Of a stretch of DNA of 64,000 bases, positions 8,041-16,458 are shown in pieces (position 1 is the first letter of the stretch; every line of letters starts with the position of its first letter). The DNA comes from SpSt-398 sp041752235 (GTDB taxonomy: Bacteria > Bacteroidota > Bacteroidia > Chitinophagales > Chitinophagaceae). Where the stretch lies: positions 124,001-188,000 of the forward strand of contig JBGSHM010000001.1 in the NCBI GenBank assembly GCA_041752235.1, read 5' to 3'. The translations under genes were made by a program, and so were the position numbers. Under the pieces are notes generated by a model. The model was not told where the DNA came from, did not search any database, and saw nothing but the letters and a program-made list of their open reading frames with translations.

Positions 8041-9369
8041 CTACTTCCTAATCCACTTCAGCATTTCCTTCCAGGTCACCTTCTTGCCATACAGCAGGAT
8101 ACCCGTACGGTAGATCTTTCCTGCCAACCAGGTGGTAGACAAAAACCCACCGATAAGCAGGGCCATGCTGATGATCAATTGCATCCAGGTAACCCCGTCG
8201 GGGATGCCATGGGCTACACGGGCCATCATAACAATGGGGGAAGTGAGCGGGAACATACTGCCAAAGATGGCGAGCCCGCTATTGGGTTCGTTAACTGTTT
8301 TCATCATGATGACGATCGCGAAGATGATCGGCATGGTGATGGGTAATAATAAACTTTGTGCATCCTGAGGATCTTCATTCACCGCACTACCAACAGCGGC
8401 AAACAAGGAAGAGTAAAGTAGATAGCCGCCCAGGAAATAGAATAAGAAACAGGCAAAGATGAGTCCGAAGTTTACCTGGCGAAGGCCCTCAAAAAGTCCG
8501 GCCATGCCACCACTTTGCTGCGCAGCCTGACCTGCCTGCGCCATTTGAGGCGACTGCATGGCACCTGCCTGCATTTGTTCCGCAAATCCGGGGAAAATCA
8601 GGGGAAGCAACATTTGCAATACCACAATTAATACCCCCCAGATCAGGAACTGTACCAATCCAACACCGCCAATACCGATGATTTTGCCCATCATCAATTG
8701 AAAAGGTTTTACACTGCTTATGATCACTTCGGAAATACGGCTGACCTTCTCTTCCATTACCCCACGCATGACCATGGAGCCGTAAACAAATAGGATGATA
8801 TATATAAGAAAACCAGCAGCAAATCCCACTACGTAGGCTACTCCGGCGCGGGTTTTACTTTCTTCCTCTCCTTTACTGCTGATGAATTTTACAGCAGTAT
8901 TTTTTTGCAAACTGTCCAACTGAACGCGGGTGATGTTATAGGACAATAATCTTTTTTCTTCTATCACTTTGCTGAACCGGTCTTCGACCTCGTTTATGGT
9001 ACTGATACCGGCCTTCTTTCCAGCCACTACCCGAATGGTATCCTTTCCGCCGGGGTCGCTTAGGGCCGGGATGAACACATACCCGTCAAATTCTTTTTTA
9101 TCCAAACGGGCTTTCAAGCCTGTTTCGGTTTCATTGTTGAGAAAAATGAATTCCACATCATCCCCTTTTTTCTGCAGGGATTGGTCAAAGGACCCGGTCT
9201 TATCGGTCACCGCAATGGTATAGTTATCCGATCCCTTTACCGAGAAATAAATGATCAGGGCATAGAAACCAAAGATCAGCAAGGGGAGCAGGATGGTGCT
9301 CAGTAAAAAGGTTTTCTTTTGCACCCTCGTGAGAAATTCTCTTCTTGAAACGATCCATATCTTGTTCAT
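8041..9369 (-). CDS. ABC-2 type transporter permease (NatB-like)
   Basis: Inner-membrane permease of 442 residues. It has one N-terminal transmembrane helix (about 20-42), a periplasmic domain of about 130 residues containing AVTDKTGSFDQSL, then five or six helices in the C-terminal half, including GVAYVVGFAAGFLIYIILFVY and the conserved MRGVMEEKVSRISEVIISSVKPFQLMMGKI stretch that marks the NatB/ABC-2 family. A Gln/Met/Ala-rich insert (QAGAMQSPQMAQAGQAAQQ) lies in a loop near residues 265-285. It pairs with the ATPase gene 21 bases upstream; together they form an exporter for sodium, drugs or lipids. The substrate is unknown. Confidence 0.88.
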   Translation of the reverse strand: MNKIWIVSRREFLTRVQKKTFLLSTILLPLLIFGFYALIIYFSVKGSDNYTIAVTDKTGSFDQSLQKKGDDVEFIFLNNETETGLKARLDKKEFDGYVFIPALSDPGGKDTIRVVAGKKAGISTINEVEDRFSKVIEEKRLLSYNITRVQLDSLQKNTAVKFISSKGEEESKTRAGVAYVVGFAAGFLIYIILFVYGSMVMRGVMEEKVSRISEVIISSVKPFQLMMGKIIGIGGVGLVQFLIWGVLIVVLQMLLPLIFPGFAEQMQAGAMQSPQMAQAGQAAQQSGGMAGLFEGLRQVNFGLIFACFLFYFLGGYLLYSSLFAAVGSAVNEDPQDAQSLLLPITMPIIFAIVIMMKTVNEPNSGLAIFGSMFPLTSPIVMMARVAHGIPDGVTWMQLIISMALLIGGFLSTTWLAGKIYRTGILLYGKKVTWKEMLKWIRK

Positions 9370-9390
9370 AGTTGAATGCTTTTGGGGAGG

Positions 9391-10323
9391 TTAAACAGCC
9401 GCTGTTTCAAATTGCCGGGTAGTGGGCGTTCCTTCTACCAATTTGATGAATATATCATTCAAAGAGGGAAGGATCTCATTAAAGGCGATCACCGGGTTAT
9501 TGTTTTGTATAAAATATTGAAGGGCGCTATTGGGACCCTGGCCTTCTTTTAGTTTGATCACATAATTCAGGTCACTGGTCCCAACGATGTCAAACGGTGC
9601 ATTGTCGCCCAGGGTAGGGATATGTTCAAATCCCACCCGGAAGAGGTGTTCTTTAAAATTCTGTTTGACCGCCTGCACTGTACCATCCAGGATTTTTTGT
9701 CCTTTATTTACTAATACGATCTGGTCACAGATCTCTTCTACCTGTTCCATCCGGTGGGTACTAAAGATCACGGTGGAACCGCGTTTGGCGAGATTGAAAA
9801 TTTCGTCTTTGATGAGGTTGCTGTTCACCGGGTCGAGACCGCTAAAGGGCTCATCGAGGATGATCAGTTTGGGTTCGTGAAGAACGGTGGTAACGAATTG
9901 TAGTTTTTGACTCATCCCTTTGGACAGGTCTTCTACTTTTTTATTCCACCAGCTTTGCATTTCAAAACGCACAAACCATTCTTTGATCTTGGCCATGGCC
10001 ACCGCTTTGTCAAGCCCTTTTAATTGGGCAAGGTAGAGGGCCTGGTCACCGATCTTCATTTTTTTATACAAACCCCTTTCTTCCGGCATATAGCCGATAT
10101 GAATGATGTCATTCACCGGGTCAAAGGGTCTTCCATCAAAAAGGATCTGTCCGTCATCGGGATAGAAGATGCCGGTGATCATCCGCAGCAGGGTGGTCTT
10201 ACCGGCCCCATTGGGTCCAAGCAGACCAAAGATGGTCCCCTTTTCAATGGAAAAGCTGATGTCATCTACCGCTTTTTGGGTAGCGTAATACTTTTTAAGG
10301 TGTTTCAGTTCAAGCAGGGCCAT
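9391..10323 (-). CDS. ABC transporter ATP-binding protein (NatA-like, DUF4162 tail)
   Basis: ATPase partner of the permease downstream, 310 residues. Walker A GLLGPNGAGKTTLLRM (about 33-48), Q-loop at YMPEERGLY (the EERGLY form is typical of the NatA/YhaQ subgroup), signature LSKGMSQKLQF, Walker B KLIILDEPFSGLDP and switch histidine STHRMEQ. The last 80 residues form the DUF4162-type accessory domain usual in this subgroup. It is translated first in the two-gene unit, then the permease; no third component is visible. The start is MALLELKHLKKYY at 10323. Confidence 0.9.
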   Translation of the reverse strand: MALLELKHLKKYYATQKAVDDISFSIEKGTIFGLLGPNGAGKTTLLRMITGIFYPDDGQILFDGRPFDPVNDIIHIGYMPEERGLYKKMKIGDQALYLAQLKGLDKAVAMAKIKEWFVRFEMQSWWNKKVEDLSKGMSQKLQFVTTVLHEPKLIILDEPFSGLDPVNSNLIKDEIFNLAKRGSTVIFSTHRMEQVEEICDQIVLVNKGQKILDGTVQAVKQNFKEHLFRVGFEHIPTLGDNAPFDIVGTSDLNYVIKLKEGQGPNSALQYFIQNNNPVIAFNEILPSLNDIFIKLVEGTPTTRQFETAAV

Positions 10324-10379
10324 AATTATATTGTATTAGATCCGGTGATGTTTCATTTGTCTGATGAGAGGCAAAAATA

Positions 10380-11987
10380 TTACAGTGAATCGGGAACTGG
10401 GCTAAAAATATGGGCGGCCACCCTTTCACCATCCATGGCCGCGCTTACGATCCCGCCGGCATATCCGGCACCTTCCCCACAGGGATATAGGTTTTCCAGT
10501 TGTGGGTGGCGAAGGGACTGTGGATCACGGGGTATCCTTACCGGGGAGGAGGTACGCGATTCCGTGGCCACCAGAACCGCCTCGGAACTATAATAGCCCT
10601 TCATTTTCTTCCCAAATGCCAAAAAACCCTCTTTTAAGGTCTTTGCGACAAAACCAGGAAGTACCTCTCGAAGATCAATACTCTTTAACCCTGGTAGGTA
10701 GGAACAATCGGGCAGGGTGGTGGAGGTCTTGCCGGAGCAGAAATCGGTCATTCGCTGGGCCGGGGCCACAAATAGGCCTCCACCTGCCTGAAAGCATTTC
10801 CGCTCCACATATTGTTGAAAATACATACGCCCCAGGGCTGTTTTGAGGACCGAAGGGGGCAATTCCATGGTCTTTTCAAAATCGGCAGGGGGCAGGGTGT
10901 CATTTTCCCGAATCTCCACCACAATGCCACTATTGGCGTAGGGGTTGTTTCGTTTGGACGGTGACCAACCATTGACCACCAATTCACCCTGACTGGTAGC
11001 CGCGGGGGCTATGATCCCGCCCGGGCACATACAAAAGGAGAATACACCCCTTTCTTCCACCTGCTGTACGAGGCTGTAGGAGGCCGGGGGCAGGTAGGGA
11101 CCCCGGTCAACCGGGCAGTGGTACTGGATCTGGTCGACTATTTCCTGCGGGTGTTCGGCCCTTACCCCAAGGGCAAAGGGTTTGGCTTCGATCAGTATAT
11201 TTTCCCGGTGAAACAGTTCAAAAATATCCCGGGCAGAATGGCCTGTAGCCAGGATAAAAGCATCTCCGTCAATGGTATCCCCATCGGCGGTTTTGACCGA
11301 CTCGATCCGGTTGCCCTTTCGGTTGAAACCGGTCACCTGTTTCTCAAAATGGTATTCGCCTCCATGGCCCGTGATCGCTTCCCGGATGGCGGTGATGATA
11401 CCGGGCAGTTTGTTGGTACCAATATGCGGGTGGGCCTCAAAAAGAATATGTTCGTCTGCTCCAAAATGGTGCAGGAGCTGTAAGATCCGGTTTATGTCCC
11501 CTCGCTTTGAGCTTCGGGTATACAGTTTACCATCACTATAGGTACCGGCTCCGCCTTCGCCAAAGCAATAGTTGCTGTTTGGGTCTACGATCCCTTCCTT
11601 ATTTAGCCGGGCAAGATCACGCCTACGGGCCCGTACATCCTTGCCTCGTTCGAGTACTATGGGTTTGATCCCTTTTTCAAGCAGGTAGAGAGCGGCAAAC
11701 AACCCAGCCGGGCCGGCGCCAATGATGACCACTTTTTTCTGGGCGCGGGTTACATCCTGAAAGACAAAATCGGGTATTGGTCGCTGAACATATGGTTCAT
11801 CGATAAAGGCCAGTAGGGACAACTGAAACCTTGGTAGTCTTCCACGGGCATCCAGTGATCGTTTGAGAATAGTAAATCCGGTGATGTCTTTTGCCGGGCG
11901 GCCAGTATGCGCAGCAATGGCCGAACGTATTACGGCCTCATTGGCCGCCTCCTGTGGGAGGAGCTGTATCGTGAGATTTATTTGCAT
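10380..11987 (-). CDS. FAD-dependent dehydrogenase-like protein (COG2509 family)
   Basis: Flavoprotein of 535 residues. After an N-terminal domain of about 90 residues (MQINLTIQLLPQEAANE...) comes the Rossmann dinucleotide-binding motif VVIIGAGPAGLFAALYL (about 97-113), then the family blocks NYCFGEGGAGTYSDGKLYTR, HPHIGTNKLPGI and ATGHSARDIFEL. The C-terminal block PCGEGAGYAGGIVSAAMDG is the second FAD contact. The family is widespread, cytoplasmic, and biochemically uncharacterised; members look like electron-transfer or thiazole-type oxidoreductases. It ends 57 bases upstream of the ABC ATPase start, so it may lead that operon, though the functional link is unclear. Confidence 0.85.
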   Translation of the reverse strand: MQINLTIQLLPQEAANEAVIRSAIAAHTGRPAKDITGFTILKRSLDARGRLPRFQLSLLAFIDEPYVQRPIPDFVFQDVTRAQKKVVIIGAGPAGLFAALYLLEKGIKPIVLERGKDVRARRRDLARLNKEGIVDPNSNYCFGEGGAGTYSDGKLYTRSSKRGDINRILQLLHHFGADEHILFEAHPHIGTNKLPGIITAIREAITGHGGEYHFEKQVTGFNRKGNRIESVKTADGDTIDGDAFILATGHSARDIFELFHRENILIEAKPFALGVRAEHPQEIVDQIQYHCPVDRGPYLPPASYSLVQQVEERGVFSFCMCPGGIIAPAATSQGELVVNGWSPSKRNNPYANSGIVVEIRENDTLPPADFEKTMELPPSVLKTALGRMYFQQYVERKCFQAGGGLFVAPAQRMTDFCSGKTSTTLPDCSYLPGLKSIDLREVLPGFVAKTLKEGFLAFGKKMKGYYSSEAVLVATESRTSSPVRIPRDPQSLRHPQLENLYPCGEGAGYAGGIVSAAMDGERVAAHIFSPVPDSL

Positions 11988-12000
11988 GGGTCAGGTGTCT

Positions 12001-12115
12001 ATCCTGAAATCCGTCAATATCTATATAATCAAAAAATCCGTGTAATCTCTATAATCCACGAAATCCGTGAATTCTGTATAATTCGTGCAATCCTTTCAAT
12101 TCGTCTAATTCGTGT
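12001..12115. repeat. AATCCGTGTAATC-type degenerate tandem repeat
   Basis: About ten loosely conserved 10-12-base units (AAATCCGTCAATATC, AATCCGTGTAATCTC, AATCCACGAAATCCGTG, AATTCGTGCAATCC, AATTCGTCTAATTCGTG) fill the whole gap between the barrel gene and the flavoprotein gene. The same family lies upstream of glyA and, as ACGAATTGGGACGAATG, starts the repeat at 41553. It is not a CRISPR array: the units touch each other and there are no unique spacers. Confidence 0.65.
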
Positions 12116-12116
12116 C

Positions 12117-12719
12117 TCAAAGTTTGACCCCCACCGAAAACTGCATACCCTGATTAAAAGCCTTTGTTCCTGTATAGAATTCCACATCGGTCAATCCGTG
12201 CAGGTATTTGGCACCAATCAATACCTTTTTATTGGGCCAGAATTCAACACCACCATGAAGGGCGATATCGCTATTGCGAACGGTGGAGGTAACATCTGTT
12301 TTTGTATCCAGGCGTAAATTGGTAGCCTGCAGTATCCAGCTTAATTGAACACCACCGGCCAATTTGAATTTGGGGGCGAATTCATATTTCAGGGAAACAG
12401 GAACGGACAGGTAATTCAGGCGAAGGTTATTCTCTCCATTGATGGTAGAGATATTTTTTCCACCCATGGAGGAGTAGAGTGCCTCGGGTTGGAAATACAT
12501 TTTGTCGGCGATCTTCATTTCCACAAAGAATCCGAATACGAAGCCGGTCTTCCAGTCAGCGCTGATGGTGCTCTCTTCCAAACCGGTATTGTGAAAATGG
12601 GAATAGTTCAAACCTGTCTTCATACCCAGACGGGCAACATTACGGGATTTCTTCTGTTGGGCGCCGGCAGTTCCGGCCATGATTGTCAATACAAAAAAGG
12701 CAAATAAAACTTTTCTCAT
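12117..12719 (-). CDS. Outer-membrane beta-barrel protein (PorT/OMP_b-brl_2 type)
   Basis: Protein of 200 residues with a clear Sec signal (about 1-20, FFVLTIMAGTAGAQ). The rest is alternating amphipathic beta-strands ending in SVGVKL, a hydrophobic C-terminal strand as in outer-membrane barrels. Blocks MKTGLNYSHF, FFVEMKIADKMYFQPEALYSSMGGK and LNYLSVPVSLKYEFAPKFKLAGGVQL match the porin-family barrels abundant in Bacteroidota (eight-stranded size class). The function of these small barrels is generally unknown. It is divergent from the 5'-nucleotidase genes, with an A/T-rich 176-base control region between them. Confidence 0.82.
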   Translation of the reverse strand: MRKVLFAFFVLTIMAGTAGAQQKKSRNVARLGMKTGLNYSHFHNTGLEESTISADWKTGFVFGFFVEMKIADKMYFQPEALYSSMGGKNISTINGENNLRLNYLSVPVSLKYEFAPKFKLAGGVQLSWILQATNLRLDTKTDVTSTVRNSDIALHGGVEFWPNKKVLIGAKYLHGLTDVEFYTGTKAFNQGMQFSVGVKL

Positions 12720-12895
12720 AGCAGTAATTTACCCCCCTAAAGTAAGGATTAATTCAGTATTTGCGGAAAGAAAATTTTTTTAGGGAAGATGCTCAAAATC
12801 ACGGGGGAAAGGGCAAAATAATTCTACCTTACCACCAGGATTTTGGGGATGGAAGGATTTGGGGATTGCGGGATATTGAATTTATTATATCAATT

Positions 12896-13636
12896 ATGCG
12901 CGTGAGGAAACTGATCTTTTTTGGCTTAATAAGCCTACTTTTTTCCTGTGGCCCTGTGTTAAGGCCGACAGGGGTGGTGTACGAGGATTATCCCATCGCA
13001 GGCAGCCTTCCACGCGATAGTGCGTTGGTGAAATTGATGCAGCCTTACCGGGACAGTGTGGCCAGTACCATGGAGGAGGTGATCGGGCAGGTGAGTGATC
13101 GTTTACTTAAGCAACAGCCTGATTGCGGTCTGGGGAATTTCATGGCGGATGCCTTGCGTGAGATGGGTAGTAAAAAGTATGGCGTGAACATTGACCTGGC
13201 ATTTGTGAATTATGGGGGTATTCGGCTGAATGAGTTGACCCCGGGACCAATGACCAGAGGGAAGGTTTTTGAGCTGATGCCTTTTGATAATATATTATTA
13301 CTGCAAAAGGTGGATGGGAAGACCCTGAAATCCTTTTTTGACCTGATTGCTTCCCGGAATGGGTGGCCACTTTCCGGAGGCAGCTTTGGTATTCGGGATG
13401 GTCGGGCGGTAGATATAAAGATAGGCGGCAAGCAACTGGATGAGTCGGCCACCTATATCGTTGCCAATAGTGATTTTGTGATCAATGGGGGAGATAATGT
13501 GGTCATGTTCAAATCGATACCTGTTCAAAACAATGGATACCTGATGAGGGAGGCGATCATGGACCATGTTCGGGGACTGACGGCAAAGGGCCAGTCAATT
13601 CAATCACCTGAAACCCGTGTTTATCATGCTCGATAG
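12896..13636 (+). CDS. 5'-nucleotidase C-terminal domain lipoprotein (separate gene)
   Basis: Stand-alone substrate-binding domain of a UshA-type 5'-nucleotidase, 246 residues. The lipoprotein signal ends LISLLFSC with Cys18, so the protein should be membrane-anchored. Domain motifs: DCGLGNFMADALRE, VNYGGIRLNEL, LMPFDNILLLQKVDGKTLKSFFD and YIVANSDFVINGGDN. It lacks the metallophosphatase half, which is encoded by the next gene with an 11-base overlap. The frame opens at 12761, but the lipoprotein start at 12896 is far more plausible. Domain order on the DNA is reversed relative to fused UshA enzymes. Confidence 0.85.
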   Translation: MRVRKLIFFGLISLLFSCGPVLRPTGVVYEDYPIAGSLPRDSALVKLMQPYRDSVASTMEEVIGQVSDRLLKQQPDCGLGNFMADALREMGSKKYGVNIDLAFVNYGGIRLNELTPGPMTRGKVFELMPFDNILLLQKVDGKTLKSFFDLIASRNGWPLSGGSFGIRDGRAVDIKIGGKQLDESATYIVANSDFVINGGDNVVMFKSIPVQNNGYLMREAIMDHVRGLTAKGQSIQSPETRVYHAR

Positions 13637-14549
13637 ACGTTCCTTTTTACAGCATACAATGTTGGCATCCGGTGCCGCCCTGGTTCCTGCCCGACTGGAG
13701 GAATGGACCGCCATAAAGAAGTTGACTATTTTGCATACCAATGATACCCATAGCCGAATCGACCCTTTTCCTATGGATGGAAGTCGAAACCAGGGACAAG
13801 GCGGGGTGGCGGCAAGGGCAGCTTTGATAGACAAGTTGAGAAAGGAGGAAGAAGATTTGCTCTTACTGGATGCGGGGGATATATTTCAAGGCACCCCTTA
13901 TTTTAATTTATACAAAGGCGAACCCGAGATACGGTGTATGAGTGCCATGGGGTATGATGCCGCCACGATCGGTAATCATGATTTTGATGGTGGATTGGAG
14001 AACCTGGCCAACAAACTGACCTTCGCGTCTTTCCCCATTATTATCTGTAACTACGACTTTTCCGGAACCCCCATGGAACATAAATATGTTCCATATAAAG
14101 TATTTAATAAAGGAAAATTAAGGATAGGCATCACCGGGGTAGGTATTCAACTGCATGGGTTGGTACCGGAAAACCTGTATGGCGCCACCCAGTATCTTTC
14201 ACCAATAGAAAAGGCCAACGAAACGGCCACTTATTTACGTAAAGAAAAGAACTGCGACATGGTCATCTGTTTGTCGCATTTAGGGTATAAGTACAAAGAC
14301 AATACGGTCAGTGATGTGGTACTGGCCGGGGAATCGGAAGAGATAGACCTGATTATTGGCGGACATACCCATACCTTCATGGATAAACCAGAGACAATTA
14401 GCAATAAAAAAGGGAAGCCGGTGCTGGTAAACCAGGTCGGTTGGGCGGGTCTCCAATTGGGCAGGCTCGACTTTGAATTTTCCAAATTTTCGAGGAAAAA
14501 CTTGATTAATTCTACTCCTATCCCGGTTACGAAAAAAACAAAGGAATAA
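13626..14549 (+). CDS. 5'-nucleotidase metallophosphatase domain, Tat-exported
   Basis: Catalytic half of a split 5'-nucleotidase, 307 residues, starting at the ATG at 13626 that overlaps the previous stop by 11 bases. The N-terminus MLDRRSFLQ followed by a weakly hydrophobic stretch is a twin-arginine signal, so it is exported folded, probably with its metals. Calcineurin-type metal motifs are all present: ILHTNDTHSR, DAGDIFQG, GNHDFDGG, CLSHLGYK and GGHTHTF. Together with the upstream lipoprotein it should form a periplasmic nucleotidase releasing phosphate and nucleoside. The overlap implies translational coupling. A GTG at 13617 is an alternative start that would only add three residues. 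Confidence 0.88.
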   Translation: MLDRRSFLQHTMLASGAALVPARLEEWTAIKKLTILHTNDTHSRIDPFPMDGSRNQGQGGVAARAALIDKLRKEEEDLLLLDAGDIFQGTPYFNLYKGEPEIRCMSAMGYDAATIGNHDFDGGLENLANKLTFASFPIIICNYDFSGTPMEHKYVPYKVFNKGKLRIGITGVGIQLHGLVPENLYGATQYLSPIEKANETATYLRKEKNCDMVICLSHLGYKYKDNTVSDVVLAGESEEIDLIIGGHTHTFMDKPETISNKKGKPVLVNQVGWAGLQLGRLDFEFSKFSRKNLINSTPIPVTKKTKE

Positions 14550-14683
14550 AAATTTTTTTTTAGGAAAGATTTATAGATATTCGTCCCCCTGTCAAACTTT
14601 TTTAAGTCCATTTCCCTATGATTTAACCCCACACATTGATCCTTGAAAATTATTAACCCGATATATAAACTGCTGACCAAATA

Positions 14684-16117
14684 ATGGAGAAAAATGCTGA
14701 AAAAGTCTGGACCAATTGCCTGAAGATAATAAAGGACATCGTTGAATGGCAGCATTTTAAAACCTGGTTTGAACCCATCCAACCGGTTTCGCTGAAAAAA
14801 AATATCCTTGTCATACAGGTTCCAAGCCAATTCTTCTTTGAATATTTGGAAGAACATTATGTAAATTTATTGGCGAAGACTTTGAAGCGGGAGTTGGGAA
14901 AGGAAGCCAGACTGGAATACCGTATCATGGTAGACAGCGGTAACAAGACCCACAAACCAGTGACAGTTGATGTACCGGGTAACGGATACAAGATGTATCC
15001 GGAAAACGAAATGGATTTTCCTTTGATTATAAATAACCCAGTTAAGAACCCCTTTGTCATTCCTGGTCTGAAGAAGATGCAGATTGACCCACAGTTAAAC
15101 CCCGTTTATCTGTTTGACGCGTTTATTGAGGGTGACTGTAACCGGGTGGCACGTCGTGCAGGAAAGACCGTAGCCGAAAAACCAGGCGCCAATTCTTTCA
15201 ATCCCCTGGTGATCTATGGCGGTGTTGGATTAGGAAAGACCCACCTGGCACAAGCCATCGGAAATGAAGTAAAAAAATTGCATCCCAATAAAGTGGTCCT
15301 TTATGTGAGCTCGGAGAAGTTCATCAACCAGTTCATGGACCATAGCCGCAATAATGCGATCAATGATTTCATCCATTTTTATCAGCTCATTGATGTGTTG
15401 ATCCTGGATGATGTACAATTCTTTGCCAAGGCTGAAAAATCACAGGATGCTTTCTTTGCCATTTTCAACCATTTGCACCAATCGGGCAAACAACTGGTAC
15501 TCACATCCGATAAACCGCCTAAGGACCTCGAAGGGGTTCAGGAGCGTTTGTTGAGCCGTTTCCGCTGGGGTTTGAGTGCCGATCTGCAAATGCCTGATTA
15601 TGAAACCCGGATCGAGATCCTGGAAAGAAAAATGAAGAATGATGGACTTGACATGCCAAAAGAAGTGGTCAAGTACATTGCCTATAATATTAATAATAAC
15701 GTCAGGGAACTGGAAGGGGCATTGATCTCCTTATTGGCACAATCTTCGCTTAATCGTAGGGAAATAGACCTAGACCTCGCGAAAAAAGTGCTAAGAAATT
15801 TTGTCAAATCATCCAGTAAAGAAATTACGATCGATACCATTCAGAAAATGGTATGCGAGTATTTCGATGTGTCGTATGATAAGCTGTTGCAGAAGACCCG
15901 CAAACGCGAAATTGTACAGGCTCGTCAGATCACGATGTATCTGGCCAAGGCCTTTACCAAGAATTCACTCAAAACCATTGGCGAACATTTTGGCGGACGC
16001 GATCATACCACAGTGATTCACTCCTGCCAAACCGTTAAAGACCTGATGGATACCGACAGTGTTTTCCGCGAAAACGTACTGGAACTGCAACAGAAAGTGC
16101 AATTAGCCGCCATGTGA
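14684..16117 (+). CDS. dnaA: Chromosomal replication initiator DnaA
   Basis: AAA+ initiator that binds DnaA boxes and melts the origin. 477 residues, typical for Bacteroidota. Domain I (about 1-90) begins with a WxxCLxxIKDIVEWQHFKTWFEP-like segment; Walker A YGGVGLGKTHLAQAIGN lies near residues 180-195, Walker B VLILDDVQFF near 240, and sensor/arginine finger ERLLSRFRWG near 290. The C-terminal DNA-binding signature GRDHTTVIHSC is near 440. The 134 bases upstream (14550-14683) are A/T-rich, but I find no TTATCCACA-like boxes there, so the origin need not be adjacent. A strong terminator follows. No dnaN or other replication gene is next to it. Confidence 0.97.
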   Translation: MEKNAEKVWTNCLKIIKDIVEWQHFKTWFEPIQPVSLKKNILVIQVPSQFFFEYLEEHYVNLLAKTLKRELGKEARLEYRIMVDSGNKTHKPVTVDVPGNGYKMYPENEMDFPLIINNPVKNPFVIPGLKKMQIDPQLNPVYLFDAFIEGDCNRVARRAGKTVAEKPGANSFNPLVIYGGVGLGKTHLAQAIGNEVKKLHPNKVVLYVSSEKFINQFMDHSRNNAINDFIHFYQLIDVLILDDVQFFAKAEKSQDAFFAIFNHLHQSGKQLVLTSDKPPKDLEGVQERLLSRFRWGLSADLQMPDYETRIEILERKMKNDGLDMPKEVVKYIAYNINNNVRELEGALISLLAQSSLNRREIDLDLAKKVLRNFVKSSSKEITIDTIQKMVCEYFDVSYDKLLQKTRKREIVQARQITMYLAKAFTKNSLKTIGEHFGGRDHTTVIHSCQTVKDLMDTDSVFRENVLELQQKVQLAAM

Positions 16118-16142
16118 TACCTGTAAAGGATAAAAGTTTGAC

Positions 16143-16171
16143 GGGTCCGCCTACGGCGGACCTGTTTTTTT
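16143..16171 (+). terminator. Rho-independent terminator after dnaA
   Basis: GGTCCGCC (16144-16151), TAC loop, GGCGGACC (16155-16162), then TGTTTTTTT. It lies 26 bases after the dnaA stop. Confidence 0.9.
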
Positions 16172-16193
16172 GGGATTTGTTAGTATAAGTGTT

Positions 16194-16201
16194 TATTTTT
16201 G
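16194..16201 (+). promoter_or_regulatory. -7 box of the tRNA-Ser promoter
   Basis: TATTTTTG is a perfect match to the Bacteroidota TAnnTTTG element, 18 bases before the tRNA; a TTTG sits at 16176-16179, closer than usual for a -33 box. Confidence 0.45.
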
Positions 16202-16219
16202 CCACCCTTATTTCATTCA

Positions 16220-16310
16220 GGTGAGGTGGATGAGTGGCTGAAATCAACGGTTTGCTAAACCGTCGTACGGCCTTAAAGCCGTACCGAGGGTTCGAATCCC
16301 TCCCTCACCG
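16220..16310 (+). tRNA. tRNA-Ser (anticodon GCT)
   Basis: 91 bases without CCA. Acceptor stem GGTGAGG (16220-16226) pairs with CCTCACC (16303-16309), with discriminator G. The anticodon arm is ACGGT-TTGCTAA-ACCGT, giving GCT, which reads AGC/AGT. It has a long variable arm (GTACGGC...GCCGTAC) as expected for serine tRNAs, and a GGTTCGAATCC T-arm. Confidence 0.97.
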
Positions 16311-16315
16311 CTTTC

Positions 16316-16347
16316 GACCACCGAGGCTTAAGCGAAGGTGGTCTTTT
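16316..16347 (+). terminator. Short hairpin between the two tRNAs
   Basis: GACCACC (16316-16322) pairs with GGTGGTC (16337-16343), followed by TTTT. It could terminate or mark processing between tRNA-Ser and tRNA-Pro, which lie 37 bases apart. Confidence 0.6.
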
Positions 16348-16421
16348 CGGGAAGTAGCGCAGGCCGGTAGCGCACCTGGTTTGGGACCAGGGGGTCGCAG
16401 GTTCGAATCCTGTCTTCCCGA
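16348..16421 (+). tRNA. tRNA-Pro (anticodon TGG)
   Basis: 74 bases. Acceptor stem CGGGAAG (16348-16354) pairs with CTTCCCG (16414-16420), with discriminator A. The anticodon arm is CCTGG-TTTGGGA-CCAGG, anticodon TGG; the T-arm is GCAGGTTCGAATCCTGT. CCA is not encoded. Confidence 0.97.
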
Positions 16422-16423
16422 CT

Positions 16424-16455
16424 AAAGAGCGACTCTGAGTAGAGTCGCTCTTTTT
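16424..16455 (+). terminator. Terminator after tRNA-Pro
   Basis: Perfect 13-base arms (16424-16436 and 16441-16453, AAAGAGCGACTCT and complement), GAGT loop, then a T-run. Confidence 0.92.
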
Positions 16456-16458
16456 CTT

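Noticed and set aside
12001..12115. Possible CRISPR array in the AATCCGTG repeats
   Set aside because: Units are degenerate, adjacent and only 10-12 bases long, with no unique spacers and no cas genes.
14550..14683. Replication origin next to dnaA
   Set aside because: A/T-rich but no recognisable DnaA boxes or iterons were found by reading.
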